42,400 nt of DNA from Ursidibacter arcticus (GCF_009761375.1 NZ_LEKM01000012.1:1-42400); one strand, 5' to 3'. Shown: positions 1-9,680, numbered from the stretch's first letter. The notes: generated by a model from the letters alone, not told the origin. Numbers and translations are program-made.

Positions 1-53
1 TTGGATACAACAAATTGGGATTTGTCATCAGTCTGTTTAGTATGAAATACTAA

Positions 54-323
54 TTAGCCTAATTTTTTAATTTGAGCAACTAATTTAGATTTGTGGTTAG
101 CTGCTTTGTTAGCGTGGATTAAGCCTTTAGATGCCATACGATCCACTACTTTTTGCATTTCAACGAAAGCTGCTTCTGAAGCTGCTTTATCACCAGTTGC
201 TACTGCTGCGTAAACTTTTTTGATGAATGTACGCATCATAGAGCGTTGGCTTGCGTTGTGTTGGCGACGTTTTTCAGATTGAATCGCGCGTTTTTTTGCT
301 GACTTGATATTAGCCAAGGTCAA
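54..323 (-). CDS. rpsT: 30S ribosomal protein S20
   Basis: S20 is a primary 16S rRNA-binding protein of the small ribosomal subunit. The 89-residue product matches the family's usual length (about 87) and starts [20 protein letters not shown], followed by the typical lysine/arginine-rich helices ('[19 protein letters not shown]') and the C-terminal '[11 protein letters not shown]' segment. It is transcribed away from murJ, and the 221-bp gap between them holds a perfect inverted repeat (see 484-529). Recognition is secure. Only 53 bases lie downstream inside the window and I see no clear terminator there. Confidence 0.97.
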   Translation of the reverse strand: MTLANIKSAKKRAIQSEKRRQHNASQRSMMRTFIKKVYAAVATGDKAASEAAFVEMQKVVDRMASKGLIHANKAANHKSKLVAQIKKLG

Positions 324-483
324 ACTCCTAAAAATATCTGTGTAAAAATAAAAAACATAAAAAGCAGATAATTGGGCTTTTTATGTGCTATCGATAGTTT
401 AAAGATTCATTTTCAACGAGACACGTGCTTGAAAATAACATCGTTTCACGCAAGAACAATTCTTGTGTAAAAGATAGTGGGCG

Positions 484-529
484 ATTTTAGCAGTTTTTTT
501 CTGATTTTCCTACAACAAACTGCTAAAAT
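484..529. promoter_or_regulatory. Perfect 13-bp inverted repeat between rpsT and murJ
   Basis: ATTTTAGCAGTTT (484-496) and its exact reverse complement (517-529) are separated by 20 bp in the divergent rpsT/murJ intergenic region. Each arm contains a TAAAAT-like -10 hexamer, one facing each gene, so the repeat may be a symmetrical pair of promoters or an operator shared by them. The -35 elements are weak. The rest of the 324-544 gap (the rpsT leader side) shows nothing else I can name. Confidence 0.5.
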
Positions 530-562
530 TCCGATCAATTTTCAATGACAAAGAGAAAGCTT

Positions 563-2140
563 GTGAGTAAGAAATTATTAAGATCGGGGATCATCGTAAG
601 TAGTATGACTCTGATTTCTCGTATATTAGGTTTAGTTCGAGATGTAGTTGTTGCCAATTTACTTGGCACAGGAATTGCGGCAGATGTATTTTTATTCGCT
701 AACCGCATTCCAAATTTTTTACGCAGGCTATTTGCAGAAGGTGCATTTTCTAAAGCCTTTGTACCTGTATTAGCCGAATATAATGCCGATGATGATCCGA
801 ATAAAACCCGTGAGTTTATTGCTAAAGTCTCTGGTACATTGGGTGGATTAGTTTCGATTGTAACTTTAGTTGCAATGATTGCTTCACCTGTTGTTGCGGC
901 ATTATTTGGAACTGGGTGGTTTTTAGATTGGGTTCAAGATGGACCTAATGCGGAGAAATTTACCCAAGCATCGTTATTATTAAAGATAACATTCCCTTAT
1001 TTGTGGTTTATAACCTTTGTTGCATTGGCAGGAGCGGTACTTAACACCTTAGGTAAATTTGGTGTAATGGCATTCTCCCCTGTTTTATTAAATGTTGCAA
1101 TTATCGCAGTGGCTATTTGGGCAGCACCTTATTTTGATTCGGCTGATGTCGCATTAGCTTGGGGAGTATTTCTTGGTGGATTACTTCAATTCTTATTCCA
1201 ATTACCTTTCTTAAAAAAAGAAGGATTATTAGTTAAACCGCAGTGGGCGTGGCACGATGAGGGCGTAAAAAAAGTCCGCACATTGATGATTCCTGCACTG
1301 TTTGGTGTATCTGTGACACAGCTTAATTTACTGTTAAATCAAGTGATTGCCAGTTTTTTAGTTACAGGCTCAATTAGTTGGCTTTACTATGCCGATCGTA
1401 TGATCGAATTCCCTTTGGGATTATTTGGGATTGCCATCTCTACGGTTATTTTACCAAGTCTTTCTCGTATTGCTAAACAGAAAGATCTGACAGCACACCA
1501 ACGAGCAGATAACTTTGCTCAAACGATGGATTGGGGGGTTAGAATGGTGTTGTTGCTTGGTGTGCCTGCAATGATAGGGATTGCAATTTTAGCTGAGCCG
1601 TTAATGATGACGATGTTTATGCACGGTAAATTTCAGCTTGTTGATGTTGTGGCCTCTGCTAAAGCCTTATTTGTAATGTGTTTTGGGCTAATTAGCTATA
1701 TGTTGATTAACGTTTTGGCGAATGGGTTCTATGCCCATCAAAATACGAAAACGCCTGTTAGAATCGGGATTATTGCTGCAATCAGTAATATTTGTCTTGG
1801 CGTATTAGCTATTCCATTTGGGTATGTTGGACTCGCAATGGCATCGGCATTATCAGCTTTGGTGAATGCTACATTACTGTATCGTGGGTTGATGAAAAAT
1901 CAGGTGTATAAAATCAGTAATAAAACCATTCTATTCAGCCTAAAATTACTGATTGCAGGCTGTATTATGGGGGCTTTTGTTTCTTATTTTTCACCTGAAT
2001 TACACCAATGGGTGTTGCTTTCAATTTGGGGAAAAATCCATTGGCTTATTTGGTTAATTTCCCTTGCTGCGATTGCCTATTTTACTACCTTAATTGCATT
2101 AGGTATTCGTCCTAAGGATGTTATTATGGTAGCAACATAG
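563..2140 (+). CDS. murJ: Lipid II flippase MurJ (MviN)
   Basis: MurJ moves the peptidoglycan precursor lipid II across the inner membrane. The product is a polytopic MOP-superfamily protein with about 14 hydrophobic segments. The N-terminal region 'SRILGLVRDVVVANLLG' and 'ADVFLFANRIPNFLRRLFAE' is the diagnostic MviN/MurJ signature. I prefer the GTG at 563 (525 residues, MSKKLLRSG...) over the in-frame ATG at 545: AGAGAAAG lies just upstream of the GTG, the ATG has no visible ribosome binding site, and Pasteurellaceae homologues begin MSK-LLKSG. The gene runs toward murQ, with only 4 bp between the stop codons. The function is essential in most bacteria. Confidence 0.95.
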   Translation: MSKKLLRSGIIVSSMTLISRILGLVRDVVVANLLGTGIAADVFLFANRIPNFLRRLFAEGAFSKAFVPVLAEYNADDDPNKTREFIAKVSGTLGGLVSIVTLVAMIASPVVAALFGTGWFLDWVQDGPNAEKFTQASLLLKITFPYLWFITFVALAGAVLNTLGKFGVMAFSPVLLNVAIIAVAIWAAPYFDSADVALAWGVFLGGLLQFLFQLPFLKKEGLLVKPQWAWHDEGVKKVRTLMIPALFGVSVTQLNLLLNQVIASFLVTGSISWLYYADRMIEFPLGLFGIAISTVILPSLSRIAKQKDLTAHQRADNFAQTMDWGVRMVLLLGVPAMIGIAILAEPLMMTMFMHGKFQLVDVVASAKALFVMCFGLISYMLINVLANGFYAHQNTKTPVRIGIIAAISNICLGVLAIPFGYVGLAMASALSALVNATLLYRGLMKNQVYKISNKTILFSLKLLIAGCIMGAFVSYFSPELHQWVLLSIWGKIHWLIWLISLAAIAYFTTLIALGIRPKDVIMVAT

Positions 2141-2144
2141 AGTC

Positions 2145-3050
2145 TTATTTTGTGGGATTTAATACCTGATGAATAAAACCATTTGATTGGCTTAAACGCA
2201 TTTTTGCTTCTTTTGCCGATATTTTTAAAAGTAGCATTACAATCGCAACCTTGCACTCACCATTAGCTTCTTGTAATGCTAACTCTGCTTCCAGTCGTTC
2301 ACACTGTGTAGCCTGTATAACAATATTTTTTTGTCGTTCAACTAATTTTGCATTGGTGGCAACAACATCAACCATCAGATTACCAAACACTTTACCTGTT
2401 TTAATCATTGCACCTGTCGTTAGCATATTCAAAATTAATTTTTGAGCGGTTCCTGCTTTCATTCTTGATGAGCCTGTAATGACTTCTGCTCCAACAATCG
2501 GGGTAATTGCAATATTTGATAATACAGCCAATTGAGAGTTAGGATTACAGCTTATTCCAATTGTAGTACATCCTATTTCCCGAGCATATTCAATTCCAGA
2601 TAAAACATAAGGTGTTCTTCCACTTGCAGCAATTCCAACAAGAACATCTTTGTTATTTAATGCAATATTATTTAGGTCTTGTATTGCAAATTCACGATTA
2701 TCCTCAGCATTTTCAACTGCTTTTAATATGGCAGGATAGCCGCCAGCGATTAATCCGATAACCTGATCGCTTGGAGTTCCAAAAGTTGGTGGACATTCAC
2801 TTGCATCTAAAATACCTAAACGTCCAGAAGTCCCTGCACCGAGATAAATTAGTCTTCCTCCACGATTAAAGCTGCTAGCGATTAAATCAACGGCTTTAGC
2901 GATTTCTGGCAATACTTTTTGTACAGCAAGTGCCACCTTTTGATCTTCGTGGTTTATCACTTTAAGCATATCTAAGGTTGAAAGTCGATCAATATTTTGG
3001 CTTGCCGTATTTTGGCTCTCAGTGATCAACTGATTGATTGAAACCATCAT
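2145..3050 (-). CDS. murQ: N-acetylmuramic acid 6-phosphate etherase MurQ
   Basis: MurQ cleaves the lactyl ether of MurNAc-6-phosphate to give GlcNAc-6-phosphate and D-lactate in cytoplasmic recycling of cell-wall sugar. The 301-residue product has the family length. The SIS-fold sugar-phosphate signature '[20 protein letters not shown]' lies near residues 69-88, with the catalytic Glu in ASECPP, and the second conserved acidic stretch is 'VENAEDN'. A later '[18 protein letters not shown]' is also typical. An ATG-ATG pair leaves the start ambiguous by one codon; AGGAAA precedes it. No murP or murR lies next to it here, unlike in Escherichia coli. Confidence 0.95.
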   Translation of the reverse strand: MMVSINQLITESQNTASQNIDRLSTLDMLKVINHEDQKVALAVQKVLPEIAKAVDLIASSFNRGGRLIYLGAGTSGRLGILDASECPPTFGTPSDQVIGLIAGGYPAILKAVENAEDNREFAIQDLNNIALNNKDVLVGIAASGRTPYVLSGIEYAREIGCTTIGISCNPNSQLAVLSNIAITPIVGAEVITGSSRMKAGTAQKLILNMLTTGAMIKTGKVFGNLMVDVVATNAKLVERQKNIVIQATQCERLEAELALQEANGECKVAIVMLLLKISAKEAKMRLSQSNGFIHQVLNPTK

Positions 3051-3164
3051 TAAAAATTTCCTATAACTAAACTAATTGTGATTATTTTATTCTAAATTAA
3101 CTGATAGTAGAGAATAATTTGCTTTATTTGAGAAGGTAACTACGAACGTTAAATTAGAAAAGGA

Positions 3165-3199
3165 AAAGGGCCTAATCCGATATATCGAATAAGCCCTTT
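3165..3199 (-). terminator. Terminator-like hairpin after satP
   Basis: AAAGGGC (3165-3171) pairs with GCCCTTT (3193-3199), and a partly complementary TAATCCGA/TCGAATAA stem extends inside. On the minus strand the hairpin is followed by a T-rich run (TTTTCCTTTTC), which fits factor-independent termination of the potD-satP transcript. Confidence 0.6.
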
Positions 3200-3217
3200 G
3201 AATCATAGTCTATAGAT

Positions 3218-3787
3218 TTAAGCCTTAGGAGCACCAATTGGTAATACCGTACGACCAAAACTTTCGTTAATAATTTCTGCAGCCGCTAAGTAGAATGCTA
3301 AAAATGCAGTTAATAAACCAAAGTTACCGCCAATATGCGTAATTGCGTGGTTACCTGTAAAATCACCTGCTGCTAATAAGTAGAAAGTAATGGTTAAGGC
3401 TAAGAAAATAGCTTGTAACGCACGAGGTTTTGTTAATGTACCAATGAACATCATTAAAGTGAACGTACCCCAAACCACTAAGTACCAACCAATAAACTCA
3501 GGTGATACGGTTGATGCAAAAAATACTTTGAATAATGCAAATGACCACCAAAACGCACCGTAGCTGGTAAATGCAGTAAAACCAAAAGTGTTGCCTTTTG
3601 AGAATTCAAACATTCCTGCGATCATTTGAGCTGTACCACCGAAAGCAAAACCCATTGCAAGGACTAATCCAACGTTATCGCCAGAAAAAGTACCATTATT
3701 GATTAAGCTAAGTAACCAAGTTGTTAAAGCAAATCCACATAAACCTAATGGGCCTGGATTTGCTGTTGCTGTATTGTGAGCAGACAT
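3218..3787 (-). CDS. satP: Acetate/succinate uptake transporter, GPR1/FUN34/YaaH family
   Basis: This is a small polytopic inner-membrane carrier (189 residues, six hydrophobic segments) of the acetate uptake transporter family, which takes up acetate and, in E. coli SatP, succinate by proton symport. The family motif NPGPLGL is at residues 10-16, followed by 'FALTTWLLSLINNG'. 'GGTAQMIAGMFEF' and 'TSYGAFWWSFALF' are further family hallmarks. The gene starts 8 bp after the potD stop on the same strand, so the two are probably cotranscribed, although no shared pathway is obvious. A hairpin follows the gene. Confidence 0.9.
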   Translation of the reverse strand: MSAHNTATANPGPLGLCGFALTTWLLSLINNGTFSGDNVGLVLAMGFAFGGTAQMIAGMFEFSKGNTFGFTAFTSYGAFWWSFALFKVFFASTVSPEFIGWYLVVWGTFTLMMFIGTLTKPRALQAIFLALTITFYLLAAGDFTGNHAITHIGGNFGLLTAFLAFYLAAAEIINESFGRTVLPIGAPKA

Positions 3788-3795
3788 TAAAACCT

Positions 3796-4848
3796 CTATT
3801 TGTTATTTGTTCTAAGTAAATTCCAGTATTTCTCGTAGATTTCGACAGCTTCGCCGACATCACTTTGTAAAATACCTTTCTCAATTTCTTCAAGGGGTGG
3901 GAAAACCAAGGGATCATTGACAAGGCTTTCACTTAATAACGCTTTGACGTTTTCGTTTGGCATTGAGAATCCCATTGTTTCAATCACCTCTTTTGCACTT
4001 TCAGGACGCAGCAAGAAATCAATAAATTTATGTGCTGCTTCCTTATTTTGGGCATTTTTAGGAATTGCGTAATTATCCATCCAAACAACTGCACCTTCTT
4101 TCGGGAAAACAAATTGAATGTCTGAATTTTCGCTTTTCGCACGATGTGCCGAGCCTGTCCATTGCATACCAATATCCACTTCACCTTGTAAGTAAGGCAT
4201 TTCAGGGGAATCTGAGTTAAATACAAGTACATTTGGCACAAGTTTTGTTAAACGCTCATAAGCGGCTTTAATCTCGTTCTCGTCTGTGGTATTCGGTGAT
4301 TTACCGTCTAACAACAATGCGATATGAAACACCTCACGAGCATCATTCATTAGCAATAATTTGCCTTTGAATTCTGGTTTCCAAAAGTCGCCCCAGCTAG
4401 TAATACTTTGCGGTTCGATTGCTGAAGCATTTACCCCTATGCCTGTTAAACCATATACATAAGGGAGAGAAAATTTATTTTCAGGGTCAAACGGCTTACC
4501 CATCAGAGCCTTACTAACATTAGCGAAATTACTTAATTTGCTATGATCGATTTCTGCTAACATTCCTTCTTTTGCCATTTTACCGACATAATAACTTGAA
4601 GGAAAAACAATATCATAGCCTTTGCTATCGGCTAATTTAAGTTTAGAGTACATCTCTTCATTACTTTCAAAGGTTGAGTAGATGACCTCAATTCCCGTTT
4701 CTTTAGTAAATTGTTCCAAAAGAGATGACGGCACATATTCCGTCCAGTTATACACATACAATTTTTCTGCTGCTTGAGCAGTGATGGCAAATAGTGCAAC
4801 AGATGTTGCGATAAGTTTGGTTAAAAACCCACGACCTAATTTGATCAA
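3796..4848 (-). CDS. potD: Spermidine/putrescine ABC transporter substrate-binding protein PotD
   Basis: This is the periplasmic binding component of a polyamine ABC importer. Residues 1 to about 26 form a signal peptide ending 'AITAQA', and the mature protein begins '[18 protein letters not shown]', the PotD/PotF opening. Later blocks '[10 protein letters not shown]', '[13 protein letters not shown]' and '[12 protein letters not shown]' match the polyamine-binding fold. The 350-residue length is normal. The permease and ATPase genes potABC are not beside it, so this is a solitary potD, a situation I recall in Pasteurellaceae with more than one potD. It is followed immediately by satP. Confidence 0.93.
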   Translation of the reverse strand: MIKLGRGFLTKLIATSVALFAITAQAAEKLYVYNWTEYVPSSLLEQFTKETGIEVIYSTFESNEEMYSKLKLADSKGYDIVFPSSYYVGKMAKEGMLAEIDHSKLSNFANVSKALMGKPFDPENKFSLPYVYGLTGIGVNASAIEPQSITSWGDFWKPEFKGKLLLMNDAREVFHIALLLDGKSPNTTDENEIKAAYERLTKLVPNVLVFNSDSPEMPYLQGEVDIGMQWTGSAHRAKSENSDIQFVFPKEGAVVWMDNYAIPKNAQNKEAAHKFIDFLLRPESAKEVIETMGFSMPNENVKALLSESLVNDPLVFPPLEEIEKGILQSDVGEAVEIYEKYWNLLRTNNK

Positions 4849-4987
4849 CCTTTTGTCCTCTGCATAAAATAAAAAACTGCCATAATTTGCAAAAATTATA
4901 GCAGAACTAACCGCTTGCGATTATACCCTAAAAACTAATAGGTCTTAAGGTAAATTTTTTAAAGAATATATTCAAGTAAACTGGAGG

Positions 4988-6274
4988 TTATTTTAAAACA
5001 GTAATTTTCGAAAAAGAACTCCCAAATACAATACCTATAATCGCAAAAGGAAGCCATTCCATTGAATAGGCACTTAACGGTAATTGTGTAATAAATTCAA
5101 TTTTAGCAACCGATGCAATGGCGATTACGGTAACTAAAATAATCGGTAAGCGTTGAGCTAATTTAGGCAATGGTATGACCAAATTAACTAACAGAACCAA
5201 TAAAGCTGTCATTGAAATTGGGTAAAGTACCAATAATACAGGAACTGATTTGCTGATCACCGCATTTAGCCCTTGGTTCGCTAAACCAAAACCAATGAGG
5301 GTAAATAAAACTGCATAGGCTTTGTAAGGGATTTTCGGGAAAATACTATTAAAATAAGCAGAAGTTGAAACGACTAAGCCAATCGCTGTTGTTAAACACG
5401 CAAGAGTTACAATTAAACCTAACAGACTACGTCCAAGTTCGCCAAAGGCTTGATTTGCTGTTGTATTTAGAATAAATGTTCCTAAATGCTGACCTTTTGT
5501 TGCAACATCAGTAACCATATCTGTGCTCAATGGAATTTTATAGCCAATCCAACCGATAGAGATATAAATCACAGCAAGTGAAACGGCAGCAATCAATGCG
5601 GCTAACGTAGTTTGTTTTACCAAAGAACTATTAGCTTGAGCTTTTGCCTTGATACCATTGATGACGAGTACTGAAAAAGCGAATGCTGCTAGTGCATCCA
5701 TTGTCTGATAGCCTTCAATAAAGCCTGTAAAAAATGGAGCATCTAATGTCTGAGCTTTAGTGGTGTCAGTTCCCGAAAAGAGCATTATTGCTCTTATTAC
5801 TAAGGCGATAATTGCAATCAATAAAGCTGGAGTAAGAATTGCACCGATACGATCAACCATCTTGCTTGGGTTTAGACTTACCCATAACGTAATCGCAAAA
5901 TAGCCAACGGTAAACAACAATAATGATGTAGGGCTAGCTTGCTCTAAAAATGGTGTAAGGGCGATATCATACGCCGTTGCGGCTGTGCGTGGAATGGCAA
6001 AGAAAGGCCCAATCGTTAAGTAAATAGCACTTAACAGTAATAAAGAAATGATTGGACTAATATTTTCTAAGGCTTTTTTATAACCACCTTCATAATACGC
6101 CGCCACAATAGTTGCGACTAAAGGTAAGCCAACACCTGTTAGAACAAACCCACCAATCGATATCCAGAAATCGACACCACTATCAAAACCTAATTTTGGT
6201 GGGAAAATTAAGTTACCCGCCCCAAAGAAAACAGCAAATAACATAAAACCCACCACAAGGGTATTTTTATTCAT
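4988..6274 (-). CDS. brnQ: Branched-chain amino acid carrier BrnQ
   Basis: BrnQ is a cation-coupled inner-membrane symporter for leucine, isoleucine and valine of the LIVCS family. The 428-residue protein has about 12 hydrophobic segments. The N-terminal signature 'AVFFGAGNLIFPPKLG' near residues 14-29 identifies the family, supported by 'IGPFFAIPRTAATAYD' and 'LNAVISKSVPVLLVLYPI'. The start has GAGGTTTTATAATG context. Two short palindromes lie within 90 bp upstream and may be operator sites. Confidence 0.94.
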   Translation of the reverse strand: MNKNTLVVGFMLFAVFFGAGNLIFPPKLGFDSGVDFWISIGGFVLTGVGLPLVATIVAAYYEGGYKKALENISPIISLLLLSAIYLTIGPFFAIPRTAATAYDIALTPFLEQASPTSLLLFTVGYFAITLWVSLNPSKMVDRIGAILTPALLIAIIALVIRAIMLFSGTDTTKAQTLDAPFFTGFIEGYQTMDALAAFAFSVLVINGIKAKAQANSSLVKQTTLAALIAAVSLAVIYISIGWIGYKIPLSTDMVTDVATKGQHLGTFILNTTANQAFGELGRSLLGLIVTLACLTTAIGLVVSTSAYFNSIFPKIPYKAYAVLFTLIGFGLANQGLNAVISKSVPVLLVLYPISMTALLVLLVNLVIPLPKLAQRLPIILVTVIAIASVAKIEFITQLPLSAYSMEWLPFAIIGIVFGSSFSKITVLK

Positions 6275-6291
6275 TATAAAACCTCACAAAA

Positions 6292-6361
6292 ACGCAAATT
6301 GCGTACTATCCACTAAAAATCAATAAAATAAAAATGATGAACCAATTCAATTTTGAATTGG
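6292..6361. promoter_or_regulatory. Two palindromes upstream of brnQ
   Basis: ACGCAAATTGCGT (6292-6304) is a 13-bp palindrome beginning 18 bp before the brnQ start. CCAATTCAATTTTGAATTGG (6342-6361) is a perfect 20-bp palindrome a little further up. Both lie in the 236-bp gap between brnQ (minus) and the cytochrome b561 gene (plus). They could be operators or leader hairpins; I cannot name a regulator. Confidence 0.4.
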
Positions 6362-6510
6362 CTCAGATTGTTGCTAAACTCCCTGTGCTAAATACTATCA
6401 GAGAAATAAACTAACTTCTAATATTCTTAAAAATTTCTTAAGCTCTGATTTGTATTACCTAACGCTATTTCAACTTTTTGCTATTTTTTATTTATTAGAA
6501 AGGGGGAACT

Positions 6511-7044
6511 ATGAATACTCACTATCCAAAAGCAATGATTTTTATCCATTGGCTTGTTGTGATTCTTGTTATTGCGACTTATCTTACAGCTGGAAACCCA
6601 GTCAGAAATGGAATTGTAGGGCAAATTCATACAGGTTGTGGAATAATGATCGCAACCATTTTTCTTATACGATTGGTTATACGTTTATGGTTTAACACCA
6701 AGATACCCAAACATAGTTTACCGAATTGGCAGCACTATTTAGCCTCAATCACACATATTATGCTTTATCTCTGTATGATTTTCATTCCGATAACAGGCTT
6801 TATGGCGTTATCAGATAATGCAATTCAGTATGAAATTTTAGGAATAGAGTTACCGTTATTCAGTGAAATTCCGATTTGGGATTGGGATTTATCAGTTGGC
6901 GAGTTACACGAGTTACTAGGGAATGGCTTTGTAGGATTAGCTGGTATCCACGCTTTAGCAGCGTTAGCTCACCATTTTATTTTAAAAGACAATGTGTTAA
7001 AGAGTATGTCTTTACATCATATCTTCGGTAACACAAATACTTAA
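6511..7044 (+). CDS. Cytochrome b561 family protein
   Basis: This is a four-helix inner-membrane dihaem cytochrome b of the CybB/YodB family, which passes electrons from the quinone pool and has been linked to superoxide:quinone oxidoreduction. Candidate haem ligands are His13 (FIHWLV), the His in 'QIHTGCG', the His pair around 'HYLASITHIMLYL', and the C-terminal 'GIHALAALAHHF'. The length (177) is standard for the family. AGAAAGGGGGAACT precedes the ATG and gives a strong ribosome binding site. It is a single gene between two minus-strand blocks, and an AT-rich hairpin follows. Confidence 0.88.
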   Translation: MNTHYPKAMIFIHWLVVILVIATYLTAGNPVRNGIVGQIHTGCGIMIATIFLIRLVIRLWFNTKIPKHSLPNWQHYLASITHIMLYLCMIFIPITGFMALSDNAIQYEILGIELPLFSEIPIWDWDLSVGELHELLGNGFVGLAGIHALAALAHHFILKDNVLKSMSLHHIFGNTNT

Positions 7045-7112
7045 TCTATCTTGTAGAGGCTCACTCACAAATGAATATAACATTCGAGAGTTGCCCCTAT
7101 ACAAATTTTCTT

Positions 7113-7155
7113 AAAATTGCTCTTTATACAGTTGCTACATATATTGAGCAATTTT
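7113..7155. terminator. AT-rich hairpin between cytochrome b561 gene and fabG
   Basis: AAAATTGCTC (7113-7122) and GAGCAATTTT (7146-7155) form a perfect 10-bp stem with a 23-base loop between convergent genes. It could end either transcript. The GC content of the stem is low, so confidence is limited. Confidence 0.4.
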
Positions 7156-7197
7156 ATCTATTACATTTTTATTGGTAGAACCGACCGCTTATAGCGA

Positions 7198-7923
7198 TTA
7201 GCTCATATATAAACCGCCATTAACGTGAATGGTTTCACCGTTGATGTAGCCAGCATCATCAGAAGCAAGGAACGCAACTGCTTTCGCAATATCTTGTGCT
7301 GAGCCTAATTTGCCTGCAGGAATTTGACTTAAAATCGCATTTTTTTGATCTTCGGTTAATTCATCAGTCATATCTGTTGCAATAAAGCCAGGGGCTACCA
7401 CGTTTACTGTAACGCCACGAGATGCCACTTCTTTTGCTAATGATTTTGAGAAACCAACCAAACCTGCTTTAGCTGCACAATAGTTTGTTTGACCAGGGTT
7501 ACCCATTGAACCTACCACTGATCCAATCGTAATAATACGTCCACCTTTTTTCATCATTGGGCGTAATACTGCTTTTGATAAACGATAGACTGACGTGAGA
7601 TTAGTTTGAATAATATCGAACCAATCGTCTTCTTTCATACGCATTAACAAGCCATCGCGTGTAATACCTGCATTATTGACAAGAATATCAATATCACCAA
7701 ATTGTTCTTTAATTTGAGCGAGTACTTGTTCGATAGATTCAGCGTCAGCAACGTTTAACACTAAGCCTTTACCTTGTTCACCTAAATAAGCTGAAATAGA
7801 TTCTGCTCCTTTTTCAGATGTTGCTGTCCCGATGACGAAAGCACCTTTAGACACTAATTCTTCTGCAATTGCTCGTCCAATTCCACGAGTTGCACCCGTT
7901 ACTAATGCGATTTTATTCTGCAT
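7198..7923 (-). CDS. fabG: 3-oxoacyl-[ACP] reductase FabG
   Basis: FabG performs the NADPH-dependent reduction of 3-oxoacyl-ACP in type II fatty-acid elongation. It is a short-chain dehydrogenase of 241 residues with the cofactor motif TGATRGIG near residues 9-16, NNAGITRDGLL near 86-96, the catalytic Ser in 'IGSVVGSMGN', and the YxxxK pair in 'NYCAAKAG'. The C-terminal 'YINGETIHVNGGLYMS' is typical. It lies 57 bp after fabD on the same strand. acpP and fabF do not follow, so the usual fabH-fabD-fabG-acpP cluster is split here. Confidence 0.96.
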   Translation of the reverse strand: MQNKIALVTGATRGIGRAIAEELVSKGAFVIGTATSEKGAESISAYLGEQGKGLVLNVADAESIEQVLAQIKEQFGDIDILVNNAGITRDGLLMRMKEDDWFDIIQTNLTSVYRLSKAVLRPMMKKGGRIITIGSVVGSMGNPGQTNYCAAKAGLVGFSKSLAKEVASRGVTVNVVAPGFIATDMTDELTEDQKNAILSQIPAGKLGSAQDIAKAVAFLASDDAGYINGETIHVNGGLYMS

Positions 7924-7980
7924 ATATGTTTATCCTAATTGATTGATTATTCTCTCTTTCAAAAAGCGAGAAAAGGTAAA

Positions 7981-8916
7981 TTAAAATTCGATAGCCTCAA
8001 AGGTTGCGACATCATTGACTGCTTTTGCCGAAAGTTCTTTGACAATGCGACTTGTTAAGCCTGTTAATACTTTATTCGGCCCGATTTCATATAAAGTTGT
8101 AACGCCTTCTTGTGCCATTTTTTCAACACTTTCTGTCCAACGAACAGGGCTGTAAAGTTGGCGAACTAAAGCATCACGAATTTTATCTGCATCACTTTCT
8201 ACCACAACATCAACGTTGTTGATAACAGGCACAAGCGGTGTGTTTAATTGAATATTTTGCAATGCTTGAGCTAGTTTTTCAGCAGCTGGTTTCATTAAGG
8301 CACAGTGAGATGGCACGCTAACAGCTAATGGTAATGCACGTTTTGCTCCAGCTTCTTTACACAATTCGCCAGCACGTTCTGCAGCTGCTTTTGTCCCAGC
8401 GATCACAACTTGTCCTGGTGAGTTGAAATTCACTGCCGAAACAATTTCGCCCACTTCTTGTTGGGCTTGTTCGCAGGCTTTGATGATTGAATCATTGTCT
8501 AAGCCGATAATTGCAAACATTGCCCCCGTCCCTGCTGGTACAGCACTTTGCATTGCTTGTCCACGCAGTTCAACTAGCTTAATCGCATCTTGGAAATCTA
8601 ATACTCCAGCACAAACTAAGGCAGAATATTCCCCTAAACTATGTCCAGCCATTACTGCAGGTTTTTGCTCTGGGAATTTCTCTTGCCAAATACGATAAAG
8701 TGCCACTGATGCAGCTAATAAAGCAGGTTGTGTACGCTGTGTTTGACCAAGATCTTCAGCCGTTCCATTTTGAACAAGATCCCATAAATCATAGCCGAGA
8801 ACATCACTCGCTTGTTTAAAAGTTTGTTCAACAACTGGGTAAATAGGTGCAAGATCCGCTAACATTCCAACCGCTTGCGAACCTTGTCCTGGGAATACCA
8901 TTGCAAATTTAGACAT
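7981..8916 (-). CDS. fabD: Malonyl-CoA:ACP transacylase FabD
   Basis: FabD transfers malonate from CoA to acyl carrier protein to supply fatty-acid elongation. The nucleophile elbow GHSLGEY is near residue 92, and the catalytic His lies in 'SVPSHCALM' near residue 200. The N-terminus 'MVFPGQGSQAVGML' and the C-terminal 'EIGPNKVLTGL' are diagnostic. Its 311 residues match the family. AGAGGATAAAAA precedes the ATG. The gene contains a perfect uptake signal at 8231-8239 and is followed by fabG. Confidence 0.96.
   Translation of the reverse strand: MSKFAMVFPGQGSQAVGMLADLAPIYPVVEQTFKQASDVLGYDLWDLVQNGTAEDLGQTQRTQPALLAASVALYRIWQEKFPEQKPAVMAGHSLGEYSALVCAGVLDFQDAIKLVELRGQAMQSAVPAGTGAMFAIIGLDNDSIIKACEQAQQEVGEIVSAVNFNSPGQVVIAGTKAAAERAGELCKEAGAKRALPLAVSVPSHCALMKPAAEKLAQALQNIQLNTPLVPVINNVDVVVESDADKIRDALVRQLYSPVRWTESVEKMAQEGVTTLYEIGPNKVLTGLTSRIVKELSAKAVNDVATFEAIEF
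8231..8239 (+). repeat. DNA uptake signal sequence
   Basis: Perfect ACAAGCGGT, the Apl-type uptake signal, inside fabD. Confidence 0.8.
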
Positions 8917-8984
8917 TTTTTATCCTCTTATTTAATTTCTGAATTTTTCCCGTTTTTATGACGAATAGAGATTGAGCTAATCAG

Positions 8985-9680
8985 TTAATCCGCTGAATAA
9001 TATAGCTTACCGATTTCAATCTTTTGGCGACCATTTGCTTCACGCCATTTATTGGTATCTCTTAATGAATAGACACAGCCACAGTATTCTTGTTGATAAA
9101 AACGCTCACGTTTACTGATTTCGATCATTCGTTGTGAACCACCGCCTTTACGCCAGTTGTAATCCCAATAGACCACATCATCATATTTTTCAGCGGCACG
9201 ATGCCCACAACCATTGATTTGGTTCATATCTTTCCAACGAGAAATCCCTAAACAGCTCGTAAACACAGGGAAACCGTTTTGATGAGCGTATTCCGCGGCT
9301 TTTTCAAAACGCATATCAAAGCACATTGTGCAACGAATACCACGCTCAGGTTCATCTTCCATTCCCTTTGCACGATCAAACCAATTTTGGCGGTCGTAAT
9401 CAGCATCAATAAAAGGAATACCCCATTTTTCAGCAAAGCGAATATTTTCTTCTTTGCGGATCAAATACTCTTTCAATGGGTGAATGTTCGGGTTGTAAAA
9501 ATAGATGGTAAATTCAATCCCTGATGCGTGAATGGCTTCCATCACTTCTCCAGAACAAGGGGCGCAACAAGAGTGTAGCAACAATTTGTTATGTCCATTT
9601 GGCAGTTCTAATTTTTCACGCACAAAAGGTGCATTCGGATCTTTGCCCTTACGGGTCTTTTTGATTGGTTGTTCAGTCAT
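8985..9680 (-). CDS. queH: Epoxyqueuosine reductase QueH (DUF208)
   Basis: QueH reduces epoxyqueuosine to queuosine, the last step of tRNA wobble-base modification, and replaces the cobalamin-dependent QueG. Visible metal-site cysteines are HSCCAPC (Cys38, Cys39, Cys42), the 'RCTMCFDMR' pair and '[10 protein letters not shown]'. '[17 protein letters not shown]' is also typical. I use the ATG at 9680 (231 residues); the GTG three codons upstream has no better ribosome binding site. It lies between ispB and fabD on the same strand with short gaps. Confidence 0.92.
   Translation of the reverse strand: MTEQPIKKTRKGKDPNAPFVREKLELPNGHNKLLLHSCCAPCSGEVMEAIHASGIEFTIYFYNPNIHPLKEYLIRKEENIRFAEKWGIPFIDADYDRQNWFDRAKGMEDEPERGIRCTMCFDMRFEKAAEYAHQNGFPVFTSCLGISRWKDMNQINGCGHRAAEKYDDVVYWDYNWRKGGGSQRMIEISKRERFYQQEYCGCVYSLRDTNKWREANGRQKIEIGKLYYSAD

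Noticed and set aside
3708-3932. Minus-strand frame spanning the satP-potD junction
   Set aside because: It overlaps the end of potD and the start of satP in another frame, and both of those are clear family members.
8423-8698. Open frames opposite core genes (for example inside fabD, corB, lpxB, amtB, fumC, corA)
   Set aside because: They lie antisense or out of frame to well-identified genes, have no ribosome binding sites and show composition expected of shadow frames.
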